This document shows positions 45,974 to 55,975 of a stretch of 64,000 nt of DNA, piece after piece. Position 1 is the first letter of the stretch. Each line of letters starts with the position of its first letter. The translations under genes were made by a program, and so were the position numbers. Source of the stretch: Bin80 sp964291275 (GTDB lineage Bacteria > Bacteroidota > Rhodothermia > Rhodothermales > Bin80); NCBI GenBank assembly GCA_964291275.2, contig OZ219800.1, forward strand, positions 62,001 through 126,000. The letters run 5' to 3'. The notes under the pieces were generated by a model. That model saw only the letters and a program-made list of their open reading frames with translations, searched no databases and had not been told where the DNA came from.

Positions 45974-47412
45974 CCCATAAGCGTTAACTTGTTTCCTATT
46001 TGATTATCTTTAGGTATCTCTACACGGGAATTGTCGTGATTTCAGCATTCTGAATTCTAACCGATTTGGTAGAATGTTGGATATACCTGTGATTGATCAT
46101 TCAACCATCGTAATCAGATGAAGGGAACCGTAACACGCGCGCCCGAGGAAGAGGATTGGGCGGTTGTGCTCTCGTTTTTACCGAAAAATTGGCAGGAGTT
46201 GGCCGAGGAATCTGGTGCATTGCGCGGGCTACGTAAGGATAAGTCGCCGGAATGCCTACTTCGAACCTTGTTGATCCATTTAGGATGTGGTCATTCGTTA
46301 CGAGAGACGGTCATACGAGTTCGTCAGGCTCAGATTGCGGATCTATCTGCGGTCGCATTGTTCAAGCGCCTGAAGAAGTCTCGTAGGTGGCTTCATGCGA
46401 TGTGTGTTGCGCTGTTTCAGGAGCATGGAGTTGGCGTATCGGCGGGAGTGGGACGTCAAATGCGTGCGTTTGACGCGACCCACATCAGTGAGCCGGGACG
46501 TACGGGATCTCTATGGAGACTCCACTACAGCATAACCCTACCTGCATTGGGTTGCGATTTTTTCAATTTAACAGCGACGAAAGGAAAAGGGACGGGGGAG
46601 TCCTTGAAGCAATTTCCCATCCGATCAGACGACTATATTTTGGTGGATCGGGGATATGCAACCGCTCTGGGAATCCAGCATGTGGAGGCATCTGGCGGCT
46701 ATGTGACCGTGCGGGTCAATACTGGAGCCTTGCAGTTCGAGACGAAGCCCGGCCAGTCCTTTGATTTATTAGCCTCCGTGGAATCGATCAAACAGGCAGG
46801 GAAGGCGGGGGTCTGGACGGTATTCATCAAAACCTTTCCCCCAATCCAAGGACGTATTTGTGCATTGCGCAAAGCAGACAAAGCCATCCAAGAGGCAGAG
46901 AATCGGATCTTAAAGACGGCAAAGCGCAAGGGGCATCGACCACGAGATGAAACCTTACGTTATGCGCGCTATGTTATCCTGTTTACGACCTTCCCGGTCG
47001 ATGAATTTTCGGAGAACGATATCCTGGAATGGTATCGATTACGCTGGCAGGTGGAACTGGTCTTCAAACGATTCAAATCATTGGCCCAACTGGGACATCT
47101 GCCGAAATTAGATGAGGAAAGTTCACAGGCGTGGCTCTACGGGAAGCTAATGGTTGCACTGTTGACCGAAAAAATCATCCGACATGCACGGACATTTTCC
47201 CCCTGGGGCTATCCAGTGCAGACGAAGTGCATGGAGAGACTTTAAGTTTGCACTGAATCAAGTTGTGCGGGCAATTGAGCCACACTACGCCTTGAAGGAA
47301 ATGATTCAGCATTGGCCTATCATTTCCAAGTCGCTGGCAGAGCCACCCAGACTCAGAAACTATCAAATTGAACGATATTTTTCTGTCACTAAAACAAGTT
47401 AACGCTTATGGG
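45974..47412 (+). mobile_element. IS4-type insertion sequence, 1439 bp
   Basis: The ends are CCCATAAGCGTTAACTTGTT at the left and its inverse at the right, a repeat of at least 20 bp. A perfect 7-bp direct repeat GCGTCGC flanks it (45967-45973 and 47413-47419). Because the flanks are palindromic in G/C, the border could shift by one or two bases, but the 7-bp solution also restores the ABC reading frame. It contains one transposase gene with a frameshift. Confidence 0.92.
46118..47402 (+). pseudogene. IS4-family transposase with a C-terminal frameshift
   Basis: The first frame (46118-47245, 375 codons) has the DDE signatures of IS4: AFDATHISEPGR (Asp), DYILVDRGYATALG (Asp) and the YREK-type box WYRLRWQVELVFKRFKSL (Glu). 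It ends abruptly after FSPWGYPVQTKC. The expected continuation, RRSAWRDFKFALNQVVRAI and RNYQIERYFSV, is in the next frame up to 47402. A single-base change in the C5/G4 runs near 47200-47212 explains it. The catalytic core is complete, so a partly active enzyme is possible, but this copy is likely defective. Confidence 0.85.
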
Positions 47413-47920
47413 GCGTCGCCCCCGCATCGATGAGTGCCTGGAACTCGTAGGCTTGTCCGATCGTGCGAAGCACCGCTTCAAGACCTATTCTCTTGGGATG
47501 AAACAGCGGCTAGCGCTCGCGGCTACCATGCTGAATGATCCCGAACTGATCATCCTCGACGAGCCTGCCAACGGGCTCGACCCACAGGGGATCCGGGAGA
47601 TCCGCGAGGTCATCCGCGTCTTGGCCAACCGTGGCAAGACAATCTTTCTGTCGAGCCACCTGCTCACGGAAGTCGAGCGCACCTGTTCCCATGTCTCGAT
47701 CATCAGCCAAGGGCGGATCGTTGCATGCGGTCCGGTAGCAGAGGTGGTGGGCGAAGGAGGTGCAATGTTGTTACGCGCAGAGGACACCGAGGCCCTCGCG
47801 GGCGCGATGCGGGCCTACCCGAAGGCGACTTCGGTACGTCTAACCGACGAAGGCATCGTCGCTGCCCTGAACGCAGACGATGTGGCCAGTGTGACACGCT
47901 ACCTAGCGGGACAGGGGATA

Positions 47921-49815
47921 GTGTGCCACGAAGTACACGGAGGTGAGTCAATGACATAGCCGAAATGTACGAACTGTATAAGGGATGGGGGACGGCCCCC
48001 CGCAATCGCCGTGCAGGCGGAGGTTGCAAACCGCCCACAGCTGCTGCACTAAAGAGGTGTGGTGGTGAGCGTGCTGGGAAAAGGCAGGTGTAGGAACCTG
48101 TCAGGTGAGAGTCGTAGAGTCGAACGCAAGTGAATCACGGATGACGTGTCGAAAGTCCTTAGAAGATGGTCAAAACCGGGGTATTCTCCTGATCCCGGGA
48201 CGAGGTTGGCGGGGACCTGCTTACTGGCCAACCGGCCTCCGGCATAAACGTGGCGAGAATGCGACTTGGGCCCTTATACGGAACGTGGGAACGTGTCGGA
48301 GTGATGAGAAGGGAGCGTGGCAAGCAGGCAGTACCTGTAAGCCATTGAGTACCAAGGCACTCCACACGGGCGGATCACCTCGTAGTAGTGATGAGACTCC
48401 TGTAACGGGAGAAGAGCGAAGGGGGTGAACCATGCAGCAGGACGCGAGGAAGCAACCGAAAGGGAGGACTTCAACGCAAAACGCAAAGCCGTTTCCAGTG
48501 ACCAAGCGACAAGTTTGGGAGGCGTGGAAGCGTGTAAAGGCGAACCAAGGCGGGGCGGGGATCGATGCGCAGTCCATCGCAGATTTCGAGGCCAAGCTTG
48601 CGGATAATCTCTACAAGCTCTGGAATCGAATGGCATCGGGCAGTTATCATCCACAGCCGGTGCGACGGGTAAATATTCCGAAGTCGGACGGAGGCGTCCG
48701 GCCCTTGGGAATCCCAACCGTTGCGGATCGGGTGGCACAGATGGTGGTGAAGCAGGTTTTGGAGCCGGAACTGGAACGAGAGTTCCATCCCGATTCCTAT
48801 GGATACCGACCGAACAAATCGGCCCATGACGCACTCCGGCAGACGCGAACGCGATGCTGGAAGCGGGCCTGGGTACTGGACATGGATATCAAATCTTATT
48901 TTGATACGATAGACCATGCTCTGTTGATGAAAGCGGTCCGGCTACACACGGATCAGAAGTGGGTGCTCTTATATATAGAGCGTTGGCTGACGGCACCGGT
49001 GATTCATCCAGACGGGACGGAAGAGGCTCGGGATGTTGGGACCCCGCAGGGCGGGGTAATCAGTCCGCTGCTGGCCAATCTGTTTCTGCATTACGCGTTT
49101 GATAAATGGATGGAACGGAGGTATTCGCACATTTCATTTGAGCGGTATGCAGACGACATCGTGTGCCATTGCACGACAAAGAAGCAAGCGCGCTACCTCT
49201 GGAAGGTGCTGAGGGAACGCTTTAAGGCTTGCAACTTAACCTTGCACCCAGTGAAAACCAAGATTGTATACTGCAAGCAGGCATACTTTCGGGGTTCATT
49301 TCCAAACACTTCGTTCGATTTTCTGGGGTATACGTTTCGACCGCGGAAGACACGGAGTCGGAGGGGGAGGAATTTTCTTGGGTTCAATCCGGCGATAAGT
49401 CGGAAGGCGATGAAGGCCGTACAAGAGACGATCCATGGTTGGAGGTTGGCTCGAATGAGTCCACACCCGATTACGTACATAGCGGGCAAGATCAATGCCA
49501 CGGTACGTGGATGGATTGATTATTACGGTGCGTTCTTTAAATCAGCATTAAGGCGGCCATTGGAAGGCATTGACCGTCACCTAACACGGTGGCTAATGCG
49601 GAAATATAAACGTTTCCGTGGTCGGTGGCTTCGGGCGTTTACGTGGTTAATAGAGCGTGCTCGTCGGGATTCGGGATTGTTCGTGCACTGGGAGTTTCTT
49701 CATGGTTCACCTTTATTCAATTCCGAACGGCTGCATGGTAGGAGCCGTGTGAGTTGAGAGGCTCACGCACGGTTCTGTGAGGGCCGGGGGGTGAGATTCC
49801 CCCCGGCTACTTGAC
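47921..49815 (+). mobile_element. Group II intron 3, 1895 bp, in the ABC ATPase gene
   Basis: It starts GTGTGCCACG at 47921 and ends TTGAC at 49815, and is nearly identical to intron 2 but in the forward orientation. Removing it joins GGGGATA to TATCTGACC and restores the ATPase frame. Domain V is at about 49742-49777 (GAGCCGTGTGAG and complement), and domain VI is the G/C-rich hairpin at about 49783-49810. As the intron is in sense with the host gene, it can in principle be removed from the mRNA. Confidence 0.95.
48432..49757 (+). CDS. ltrA: Group II intron reverse transcriptase/maturase (intron 3)
   Basis: A 441-residue RT-maturase nearly identical to the intron 2 protein. The catalytic motif is FERYADDIVCH, and GTPQGGVISPLLANLF and the maturase tail are unchanged. 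It has no endonuclease domain. The frame is open from ATG at 48432, preceded by GAGCGAAGGGGGTGAACC, a strong ribosome binding site. Since it is intact, it may support splicing and spread of both copies. Confidence 0.95.
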   Translation: MQQDARKQPKGRTSTQNAKPFPVTKRQVWEAWKRVKANQGGAGIDAQSIADFEAKLADNLYKLWNRMASGSYHPQPVRRVNIPKSDGGVRPLGIPTVADRVAQMVVKQVLEPELEREFHPDSYGYRPNKSAHDALRQTRTRCWKRAWVLDMDIKSYFDTIDHALLMKAVRLHTDQKWVLLYIERWLTAPVIHPDGTEEARDVGTPQGGVISPLLANLFLHYAFDKWMERRYSHISFERYADDIVCHCTTKKQARYLWKVLRERFKACNLTLHPVKTKIVYCKQAYFRGSFPNTSFDFLGYTFRPRKTRSRRGRNFLGFNPAISRKAMKAVQETIHGWRLARMSPHPITYIAGKINATVRGWIDYYGAFFKSALRRPLEGIDRHLTRWLMRKYKRFRGRWLRAFTWLIERARRDSGLFVHWEFLHGSPLFNSERLHGRSRVS

Positions 49816-49913
49816 TATCTGACCTATCTGGCGTCCTATCGGCTGAGCTTGGAGGAGGTCTTCATTGATCTCACACAGGGTGCGGTGGATTCGATGGCGG
49901 AGATCGCGTCTCG

Positions 49914-50723
49914 ATGATGCTAGGCGTGCTTCTGCGGATCGAGTGGATCAAAGCGGTCAAGCGGCGATCCTTCTGGATGGCCGTGGGCGCATTTGCCGTC
50001 TTCATTGCGATTCCCGCAGCCGAAAGGATCCGCAACGTCCACAGGAATCCGAACCTATCCTATGCTCTTCCGGAGAGCTGGCCGGACATCTTGGGCGTCG
50101 CGGCCGGGCTGGGACCGTTTTTCGTCGGCGTGCTAATGATCCTGCTTGTAGCACCCGAGTTCACTTGGCACACGGCGCGCCAGAACGTGATCGACGGGCT
50201 CAGCAAGGAGAGGTTCTATGTGGGAAAGGTCATGTTGCTCGCCGGGCTCATCTCGTTCTTCATCGCAATAGCGATGCTCGTCGGCGTTGGTGGAACGCTG
50301 TTCAGCCCGAGCGAAGGCGGCCCCGGCATCCTGCGGCCGACGGACCTCAGCTATCTGGGCGGTCTCGCCTTGAACCTGCTGCTCGTCGGGAGTGCTGGTC
50401 TGATGCTCTCTGTGCTCATCCGTTCCTCGGGACTCGCGCTGGGCGCCCTCTTCCTCTATCTCATCGTTGAGGATGCGGTCGGTAGGCTGATCTCACAAGC
50501 AGGCGGAGGTCTGAAACGCTCGGTTGAATATCTGCCGTCCAACATTCTCGATCAACTCGGCGACGATCTCGCCCACTACCCGGAGGTATTGGCCGATGTC
50601 AACTCGAGACTCCGCGAACCTAGGGAGTTTCTCGATGTCGAGGTGCTCGCTGTTGCGGCGCTGGCCTACAGTGCCCTCTCCCTCGGACTCGCGTTTCTGA
50701 GCATGTGCAAGCGCGACCTGTAG
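49914..50723 (+). CDS. ABC-2 type exporter permease
   Basis: A 269-residue membrane protein with about six hydrophobic segments, of the ABC2_membrane type that pairs with DrrA/CcmA-like ATPases. It begins MMLGVLLRIEWIKAVKRRSFWMAV, followed by TM segments near 45-75, 100-125, 140-165 and 245-265, and contains TARQNVIDGLSKERFYVGKV, the coupling-helix region. Its ATG overlaps the ATPase stop (ATGA), so the two formed a unit until the ATPase was disrupted. G+C is high, like the ATPase. The exported substrate is unknown. Confidence 0.88.
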   Translation: MMLGVLLRIEWIKAVKRRSFWMAVGAFAVFIAIPAAERIRNVHRNPNLSYALPESWPDILGVAAGLGPFFVGVLMILLVAPEFTWHTARQNVIDGLSKERFYVGKVMLLAGLISFFIAIAMLVGVGGTLFSPSEGGPGILRPTDLSYLGGLALNLLLVGSAGLMLSVLIRSSGLALGALFLYLIVEDAVGRLISQAGGGLKRSVEYLPSNILDQLGDDLAHYPEVLADVNSRLREPREFLDVEVLAVAALAYSALSLGLAFLSMCKRDL

Positions 50724-51161
50724 AAGGCATCCCGGACGGAGCAATCGCTATCGGCCTGCATCCCTGCGGTGCTGGCTTCGACCACTACCGGTCATAAGCA
50801 GGCCTACGCAACGTTGAACGTTACGGGCTGGTAAGGGGAGGCTCCGTTCGTGTCGCCGATCACCCCGCGGCGGTGGCGAAGGGCAGAGCCCTGCGTCAGC
50901 CCCTTCGTGGTCGCGAAGAGTTCCTGGGATTCAGCGAAACCGTTACCTTCTTTGATCTGGCGGAATGTATTCTATTTCTGGACTGACCTTAGAGGCAGGT
51001 CAAGCGTTGGAGCGTCGGGCACACTCGTTGGCATGAGGCAGGATGATCATTGTTTCTCCCCCACTTCAGCTACTTCGGGTAAGCATCTTATCCCTTAGAG
51101 GGAATAATTAATGCAGTATTGCCTACCTTGAGTTCTATAGTCTTTTGCGCCTACAAGTTAC
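50724..51161. other. Intergenic region between the ABC exporter and the lipoprotein gene
   Basis: About 440 bp. The first 300 bp are GC-rich like the exporter genes, and the last 100 bp are A/T-rich like the host. A short forward frame (50850-51098) encodes nothing recognisable. The change in composition near 51020-51100 may mark the right boundary of an acquired segment. Confidence 0.4.
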
Positions 51162-51626
51162 ATGAAGCACCTCCCAATTCTTACAGTTATGTTGGTAGTG
51201 CTGCTTTGGGGCTGCATTACGACTCCCTTAGGTGTAACCATTACATCTCGGGCGCCCGAGGATACAACCTCTACACGCCCTGGTCCCATTGAAGCCAAAC
51301 GTGCATGGATTTTTGTAGAAGGCTCCCAACAAGGTACCACACCTGCTACCGTCCGCATCCGACGCAGCTTCGAGATAACAAACGTCTCACTGCATGTTGG
51401 ACAAGCCTTTGACGAAGTGCGCCGCTACGAAATAGAACGCAGCATCACCTCCAATCGGATTATGCAGAATTATACCTTTCAGGGCACATATGATGGAGGC
51501 ACACTAACTTTCAACTCTACCGAGCTCTCTCAGGATAAGAAGGGGCGCTTCATTATTCCTTACTACGCTGGCCCTATCCAAATAGTTGATCACGAGTATG
51601 ATCTAATATTGATTCTGACCGAATAA
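51162..51626 (+). CDS. Putative lipoprotein of unknown function
   Basis: A 154-residue protein with a signal peptide ending in a lipobox (LVVLLWGC), so it is probably anchored in a membrane by the Cys at about residue 18. The segment WIFVEGSQQGTTPATVRIRRSFE resembles a short PEGA-like beta module. No catalytic motif is seen. It ends one base before the creatininase-like gene, suggesting one transcript. Confidence 0.65.
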   Translation: MKHLPILTVMLVVLLWGCITTPLGVTITSRAPEDTTSTRPGPIEAKRAWIFVEGSQQGTTPATVRIRRSFEITNVSLHVGQAFDEVRRYEIERSITSNRIMQNYTFQGTYDGGTLTFNSTELSQDKKGRFIIPYYAGPIQIVDHEYDLILILTE

Positions 51627-51627
51627 C

Positions 51628-52401
51628 GTGGGCATTCAACCGTACGTACTTACCGAGACCAATTGGAAATCGGTCAGTGAAACTGATTTCGGGACGGCAG
51701 TATTACCTTGGGGAGCTATCGAAGCACATAACACCCACCTCCCCTACGGTACCGACAATATTCAACTGGATCGAATTGCAGCTGATGCCTGCGCCGTTGC
51801 GTGGGAACTGGGGGCTCGTGTCATAGCATTGCCAACTATACCTTACGGCGTCAACACAGGACAGTCTGACATAACGCTGGATATGAATATGATGCCCAGT
51901 ACACAGCAGGCGCTATTGGGTGATATAGCACGTGTACTTGAAGGCCAGAACATCCTGAAATTGGTTGTTCTGAACGGGCATGGCGGCAACAATTTTCGAC
52001 AAATGATCCGTGAGGTTGGCTTTCATTACCCAAGGCTTTTTATTTGTGAGGTTAACTGGTTCAAGGTACTTGATGCAAAGCTTTACTTCGAGGATCCCGG
52101 AGACCATGCCGGAGAGCTAGAAACCAGCCTAATGCTAGAAATTGCCCCGGAACTCGTCCTGCCGCTTGACCAGGCAGGTTCAGGTGCTGCACGTCCTTGG
52201 ACAATTACCGGATTGAACGAGGGTTGGGCCTGGGCAGAGCGACGCTGGAGTGAAGTTACGGAAGATACAGGAGTTGGCGATCCCCGGGCAGCTTCAAAGG
52301 CTAAGGGAAAGCTATTTCTGGATGCAGTAACGCAAAAAATAGGGGTCTTCTTGGCCGAGCTTGATTCCACTCATATTACCGAACTTTACGAACGGCGGTG
52401 A
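51628..52401 (+). CDS. Creatininase-family hydrolase
   Basis: A 257-residue creatininase-family metal-dependent amidohydrolase. The start is GTG at 51628, one base after the previous stop. The metal ligands are seen in LPWGAIEAHNTHLPYGTD (Glu, His, Asp), VLNGHGGNNFR (His), and DHAGELETSLML (Glu). Members hydrolyse creatinine, guanine-like lactams or the FAPy intermediate; the precise substrate is unknown. It overlaps the next gene by four bases (GTGA). Confidence 0.88.
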   Translation: MGIQPYVLTETNWKSVSETDFGTAVLPWGAIEAHNTHLPYGTDNIQLDRIAADACAVAWELGARVIALPTIPYGVNTGQSDITLDMNMMPSTQQALLGDIARVLEGQNILKLVVLNGHGGNNFRQMIREVGFHYPRLFICEVNWFKVLDAKLYFEDPGDHAGELETSLMLEIAPELVLPLDQAGSGAARPWTITGLNEGWAWAERRWSEVTEDTGVGDPRAASKAKGKLFLDAVTQKIGVFLAELDSTHITELYERR

Positions 52402-53231
52402 AGCTGCCAACAGAAATGTTACAAATGTTGAATTCTCGATGCGAGCCCCGATTAATGGGCGCGTTGTGCTGTGCAATTATAATGGGACTTTCTCCATTAG
52501 TGCAGGCGCAGGATCAGGCAGGAGCTTATTTGCAGGACATTGACCAATTGCTCATGCAGGCTCATACGGCCAGTCAGAATGCCGAACAGGCCGCTTCAGT
52601 TCGCGAACTAAAAATGCATGCTGATGCTGTGTTTGAGACTGTCTGGGGCGCACCCTCGGGTCTGCTCTCAAATACTGGTGCTGCTCTGGCATATGGTTGG
52701 AAAACAAGATGGCAAACCGACGGTACTGAGTTTGATGAGGCACATTCTGAGCGCCATGGTTCCGATAAACCGTTGATCTCAGATCCTGGGCAGCTTGGCA
52801 TCATGGGGCGAGGACGTGCTATCGTAAAGATGCTCTTACCCCGTCAGGAAGAATCCCATGCAGATCACGTACTCGTTTCCCTGAGCAATATTATCGGGTG
52901 GATGCGCCTTAGTGATGGCGTGACAAAGGGCGAGCGTCAACCCCGAATTGATCTAACGCATGTCTGGGACGCCCCTACCCGCTTCTGGAATACTGCTGCA
53001 GACACCGGCTGGTTGGGTGAAGTTCATGCCCAGGCAATCAATATCCTCAAAACAGAGTACGGAGACGACCTTACTACCGCACAGGAGCATGCGAAAGCTA
53101 TGACGGCACTATTGGAAAAATGCAGGTCAGGCAATGATGAAAATGGTGATGGTGCGGTTACGCCGATCATGATGGAGGGCGGTATAGATACAGCAATTCA
53201 ACACGCGGGATATTTGGGGATTATCAATTAA
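52398..53231 (+). CDS. Secreted protein of unknown function
   Basis: A 277-residue protein starting with GTG at 52398. A hydrophobic signal segment (MGALCCAIIMGLSPLVQAQ) around residues 20-38 would be cleaved after AQA/AQ. The mature part is helical and polar with no recognised domain; MRLSDGVTKGERQPRIDLTHVWDAP and the C-terminal GIDTAIQHAGYLGIIN stand out. It is in an operon between the creatininase gene (4-bp overlap) and the DUF1080-type gene (6 bp). Possibly a periplasmic protein linked to the sugar-oxidation enzymes nearby. Confidence 0.6.
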   Translation: MKLPTEMLQMLNSRCEPRLMGALCCAIIMGLSPLVQAQDQAGAYLQDIDQLLMQAHTASQNAEQAASVRELKMHADAVFETVWGAPSGLLSNTGAALAYGWKTRWQTDGTEFDEAHSERHGSDKPLISDPGQLGIMGRGRAIVKMLLPRQEESHADHVLVSLSNIIGWMRLSDGVTKGERQPRIDLTHVWDAPTRFWNTAADTGWLGEVHAQAINILKTEYGDDLTTAQEHAKAMTALLEKCRSGNDENGDGAVTPIMMEGGIDTAIQHAGYLGIIN

Positions 53232-54069
53232 GAAAAGATGATGAGCATAGTAATGAACAGAATCGCAAGTGTAACGTGCGCGGGGATTCTCCTTGGCCTC
53301 ATTCCTTTGGGGAATGTGTTATTCGCCCAGGCGCAGTGGAAAACACTCTTTAATGGCTCATCTTTGGAGGGATGGTATCAGGCCGGACCGGGGCAGTTTG
53401 TATTGGAGCCCGATGGGTCCATGATCAGCGAAGGCGGGCTGGGCCTCTTCTATTACAGTGAAGAATCGTTTCGTGATTTTGAATTGGAACTGGAATGGAA
53501 GTCAAACAAAACAACAGCAAACAGTGGAGTGTTTGTTCGATTTCCAAAGACTGATGATCCTTGGGTAGCCGTCGACGAGGGCTACGAAATCCAGATTGAC
53601 GACAGTCGGGACCCCGACCACAAGACGGGCAGTATTTTTGCAATAAGCAAAGCATTCCGCTCGAACCCACTTCCGGCAGGCGAATGGAATGAATTCCGTA
53701 TTCGCGTAACAGGACAGCGGTACGAAGTATGGCATAATGGTGTTAAGGTCAATGACTACATGGGAAGTCGTGGACGGGAAGGTTATATCGGGTTTCAGAA
53801 CCATGACGACGGTTCACGTGTGGCTTTCAGAAACGTAAGGATCCACCCTATTGAAGAAGACACCTACGAGTCTTTGGCGGAACTCCTGGCTACACCTGAC
53901 GCACGTGAGCCGATACGGGTGCTCATGTTAACAGCAACCCACGGTTTTAGACACGGTGCTGCAATTGAGGCTCAGAAGGAAGTTATAATGGCATTAAACC
54001 AGACCACAGAGCTCCAAGTGGATACAACCGAGGATGTCAGCATGCTGCAACCGGAAATACTCAATAACT

Positions 54070-55975
54070 AGTGCTTGCCAGAAAATGATTTTGGTTGTGG
54101 GATTATACGATGAGTTCGGGTATTTGGGGGCAGATTTGATCATTTTGGGTGGATTTGGTCAGGATTTAGCGTGTATTTGGGGCTCTGATCGCATAGGCGT
54201 CGTCCGAGCGGGAGGATGAATGAATTTGCGAATCTGGCGGCAATTTTGGGGTAGAAGGTCTGATTTGGGCGTTTAAGCGTGTACATTCGCCCCTTTGTTG
54301 CCATGCGTGTAGTAATGGAAGCCCAACGCGCGTTTGGGCAGGTCCCGATTGAAGAGATCGAGCTTGCCCCCCGCAGCCGGGATGACATTCCGGTGGTATT
54401 GCGTGGTTTGCTTTCGATTTACAAGAATGCAAAGACGCGAGCGAAGATTTTCGAGCTTTTGGAAGGGGGCGTGGCTTCGGGGGTCAGTCACAAATTGGGG
54501 CGCCGGGGGATGGATCTGTGGAGGATTTTTGTTCTGGGGATGCTGAAGCAGGCCCTGAATTGCGATTATGATCGACTGACGCATATGGCGAACAACGACA
54601 AGCTCCTGCGCCAGATGCTTGGGCATGGTAGTTGGCGCGAGGGATCGGAATACCATGTACAGACGATTCTGGACAATGTGAGTTTGTTATCGGAGGAGTT
54701 ACTGGGCAAGATCAACAAGGTTGTGGTGGAGCATGGTCACGGGGAGCTTACGAAGAAGGCCCGTCAGGAGGGGTTACGTTGCAGGGTAGATTCAGCGGTG
54801 ACGAAGACGCATGTTCATTGGCCTACGGATGTGAGTCTGCTAAGGGATGCGGTGGGTTTGTTGCTTCGGGAGTCTGCACGTATGAGCGGTGCGCACGGCC
54901 TGCCGGGCTGGCGCAAGGCGTCGGATTGGGAAAAGCGGCTTGATCGTTTGTTTCAAGGGGTACGCAGGTCACGGGGTTGGCATCGTCGTGATCGGGTGCG
55001 CAAATACCTGTGCCACTGCAGAAAGCTGGTGAAGAAGGCGTTGGCTTCGCAGCGGAGGTTGGGGGCAGATTGCAGTGATCGGTGGCTGCACTACCTGGGA
55101 TGCAGCTTGACACTGATCGATCAGGTGGATCGGCGGTTGCTCAGGGGCGAAAAGATTCCGCATTCGGAGAAGATTTTCTCGGTTCACGCGCCGCATACGC
55201 GTTGGATCGTCAAAGGTAAGGCGGGGGTACAGGCGGAGTTGGGCCTCCCGGTCTGCGTCTTGGAGGACCAGCATCAGTACATTCTTCACTACCGGGTGCT
55301 CTACGAGGGGGTAGATTCGTCAATGATCGTGGATTTTTTACGGGAGGCCACGACGCTGTACCCGTCCCTGACTTCGTGCAGCATGGATACGGGGTATTCA
55401 TCGGAACACAACCGGCGCGCATTGGAGCAAATTCTGAAACTGGTGATTATGCCGAAGCGGGGGCGTTTAAGTCATGCGGACAGGGAGCGCGCATCCGCTC
55501 CGGACTTTGTGGAGGGTCGTCGTCAGCATCCGGCGGTAGAATCCGCGATCAACAATTTGAACCAGCGCGGACTGGACTTGGTGCGTACGCATGGTAAGGA
55601 GGGGTTTGGTCGCACGGTAGCGCTCTCTGTGGTCGCGGCCAACGTACATCGTCTTGGCTTGCAGTTGAAGCGGAAAGAGGAGCGGCTCAAGCGCTGGCAT
55701 CAGGCCCGAAAACGAGCGGCGTAGCGCCGCTGTAATCCTACCGAAGGAATTTGGACAGGCTCCGCCATAAGCGGAAAGGCAGACATACGTCGGGTTGGCA
55801 CGCATGGTCGCGTCCCAGCTGCATCGGAGAGCAAAAAATGTCTTCCAGTGACCATTCAGCAAGCCGAAAGGCACCTGATTCCCCCGAAACTCCACCAACG
55901 ACGCCACAATTACGGCCCCAGATTGTTATGAATATAGCAAGAATCGCAAAAATGACCTATTCTCTGACAAGCACT
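54070..55975 (+). mobile_element. Insertion sequence copy D (ISNCY-like), 1906 bp
   Basis: Ends are the same as copy B. The target duplication is 4 bp, AACT (54066-54069 and 55976-55979). It has an intact transposase gene and is inserted in sense orientation in the DUF1080-ThuA gene. Sequence differs little from copy B, so one probably derived recently from the other or both from a common source. Confidence 0.93.
54279..55724 (+). CDS. DDE transposase of IS copy D
   Basis: A 481-residue transposase essentially identical to the copy B enzyme; the only difference seen is Ala for Glu in the segment FSVHAPHTRW, the form also found in copy C. The DDE regions are complete (VDSAVTKTHVHWPTD, CSMDTGYSSEHN, HPAVESAINN). 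It starts with GTG. Intact and possibly active. Confidence 0.9.
   Translation: MYIRPFVAMRVVMEAQRAFGQVPIEEIELAPRSRDDIPVVLRGLLSIYKNAKTRAKIFELLEGGVASGVSHKLGRRGMDLWRIFVLGMLKQALNCDYDRLTHMANNDKLLRQMLGHGSWREGSEYHVQTILDNVSLLSEELLGKINKVVVEHGHGELTKKARQEGLRCRVDSAVTKTHVHWPTDVSLLRDAVGLLLRESARMSGAHGLPGWRKASDWEKRLDRLFQGVRRSRGWHRRDRVRKYLCHCRKLVKKALASQRRLGADCSDRWLHYLGCSLTLIDQVDRRLLRGEKIPHSEKIFSVHAPHTRWIVKGKAGVQAELGLPVCVLEDQHQYILHYRVLYEGVDSSMIVDFLREATTLYPSLTSCSMDTGYSSEHNRRALEQILKLVIMPKRGRLSHADRERASAPDFVEGRRQHPAVESAINNLNQRGLDLVRTHGKEGFGRTVALSVVAANVHRLGLQLKRKEERLKRWHQARKRAA

Larger units (their letters stand above)
45635..49917 (+). pseudogene. ABC exporter ATPase gene, split by an IS4-type element and a group II intron
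   Basis: The coding parts are 45635-45973, 47420-47920 and 49816-49917. Removing the IS (with one 7-bp repeat) and the intron gives 313 residues of a DrrA/CcmA-like ATPase: Walker A GPNGSGKTT, Q-loop near ARLGATLETP, signature YSLGMKQRLALA, Walker B LIILDEPANGLDP and the C-terminal SYRLSLEEVFIDLT. The joined parts read ...KGVRRPRIDECLEL... and ...LAGQGIYLTYL..., so both inserts are exact. The intron is sense-oriented and could splice out, but the IS cannot. Its stop overlaps the permease ATG. The coding G+C is higher than that of the neighbours, suggesting horizontal origin. Confidence 0.93.

Noticed and set aside
45974..47412. IS4 boundary with CCCC or 5-bp duplications
   Set aside because: The palindromic G/C flanks allow several readings, but only the 7-bp duplication gives both good terminal repeats and restoration of the ABC reading frame.
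50850..51098. Forward frame of 82 codons downstream of the ABC permease
   Set aside because: No domain or start signal, GC-driven open frame at the end of a GC-rich segment.
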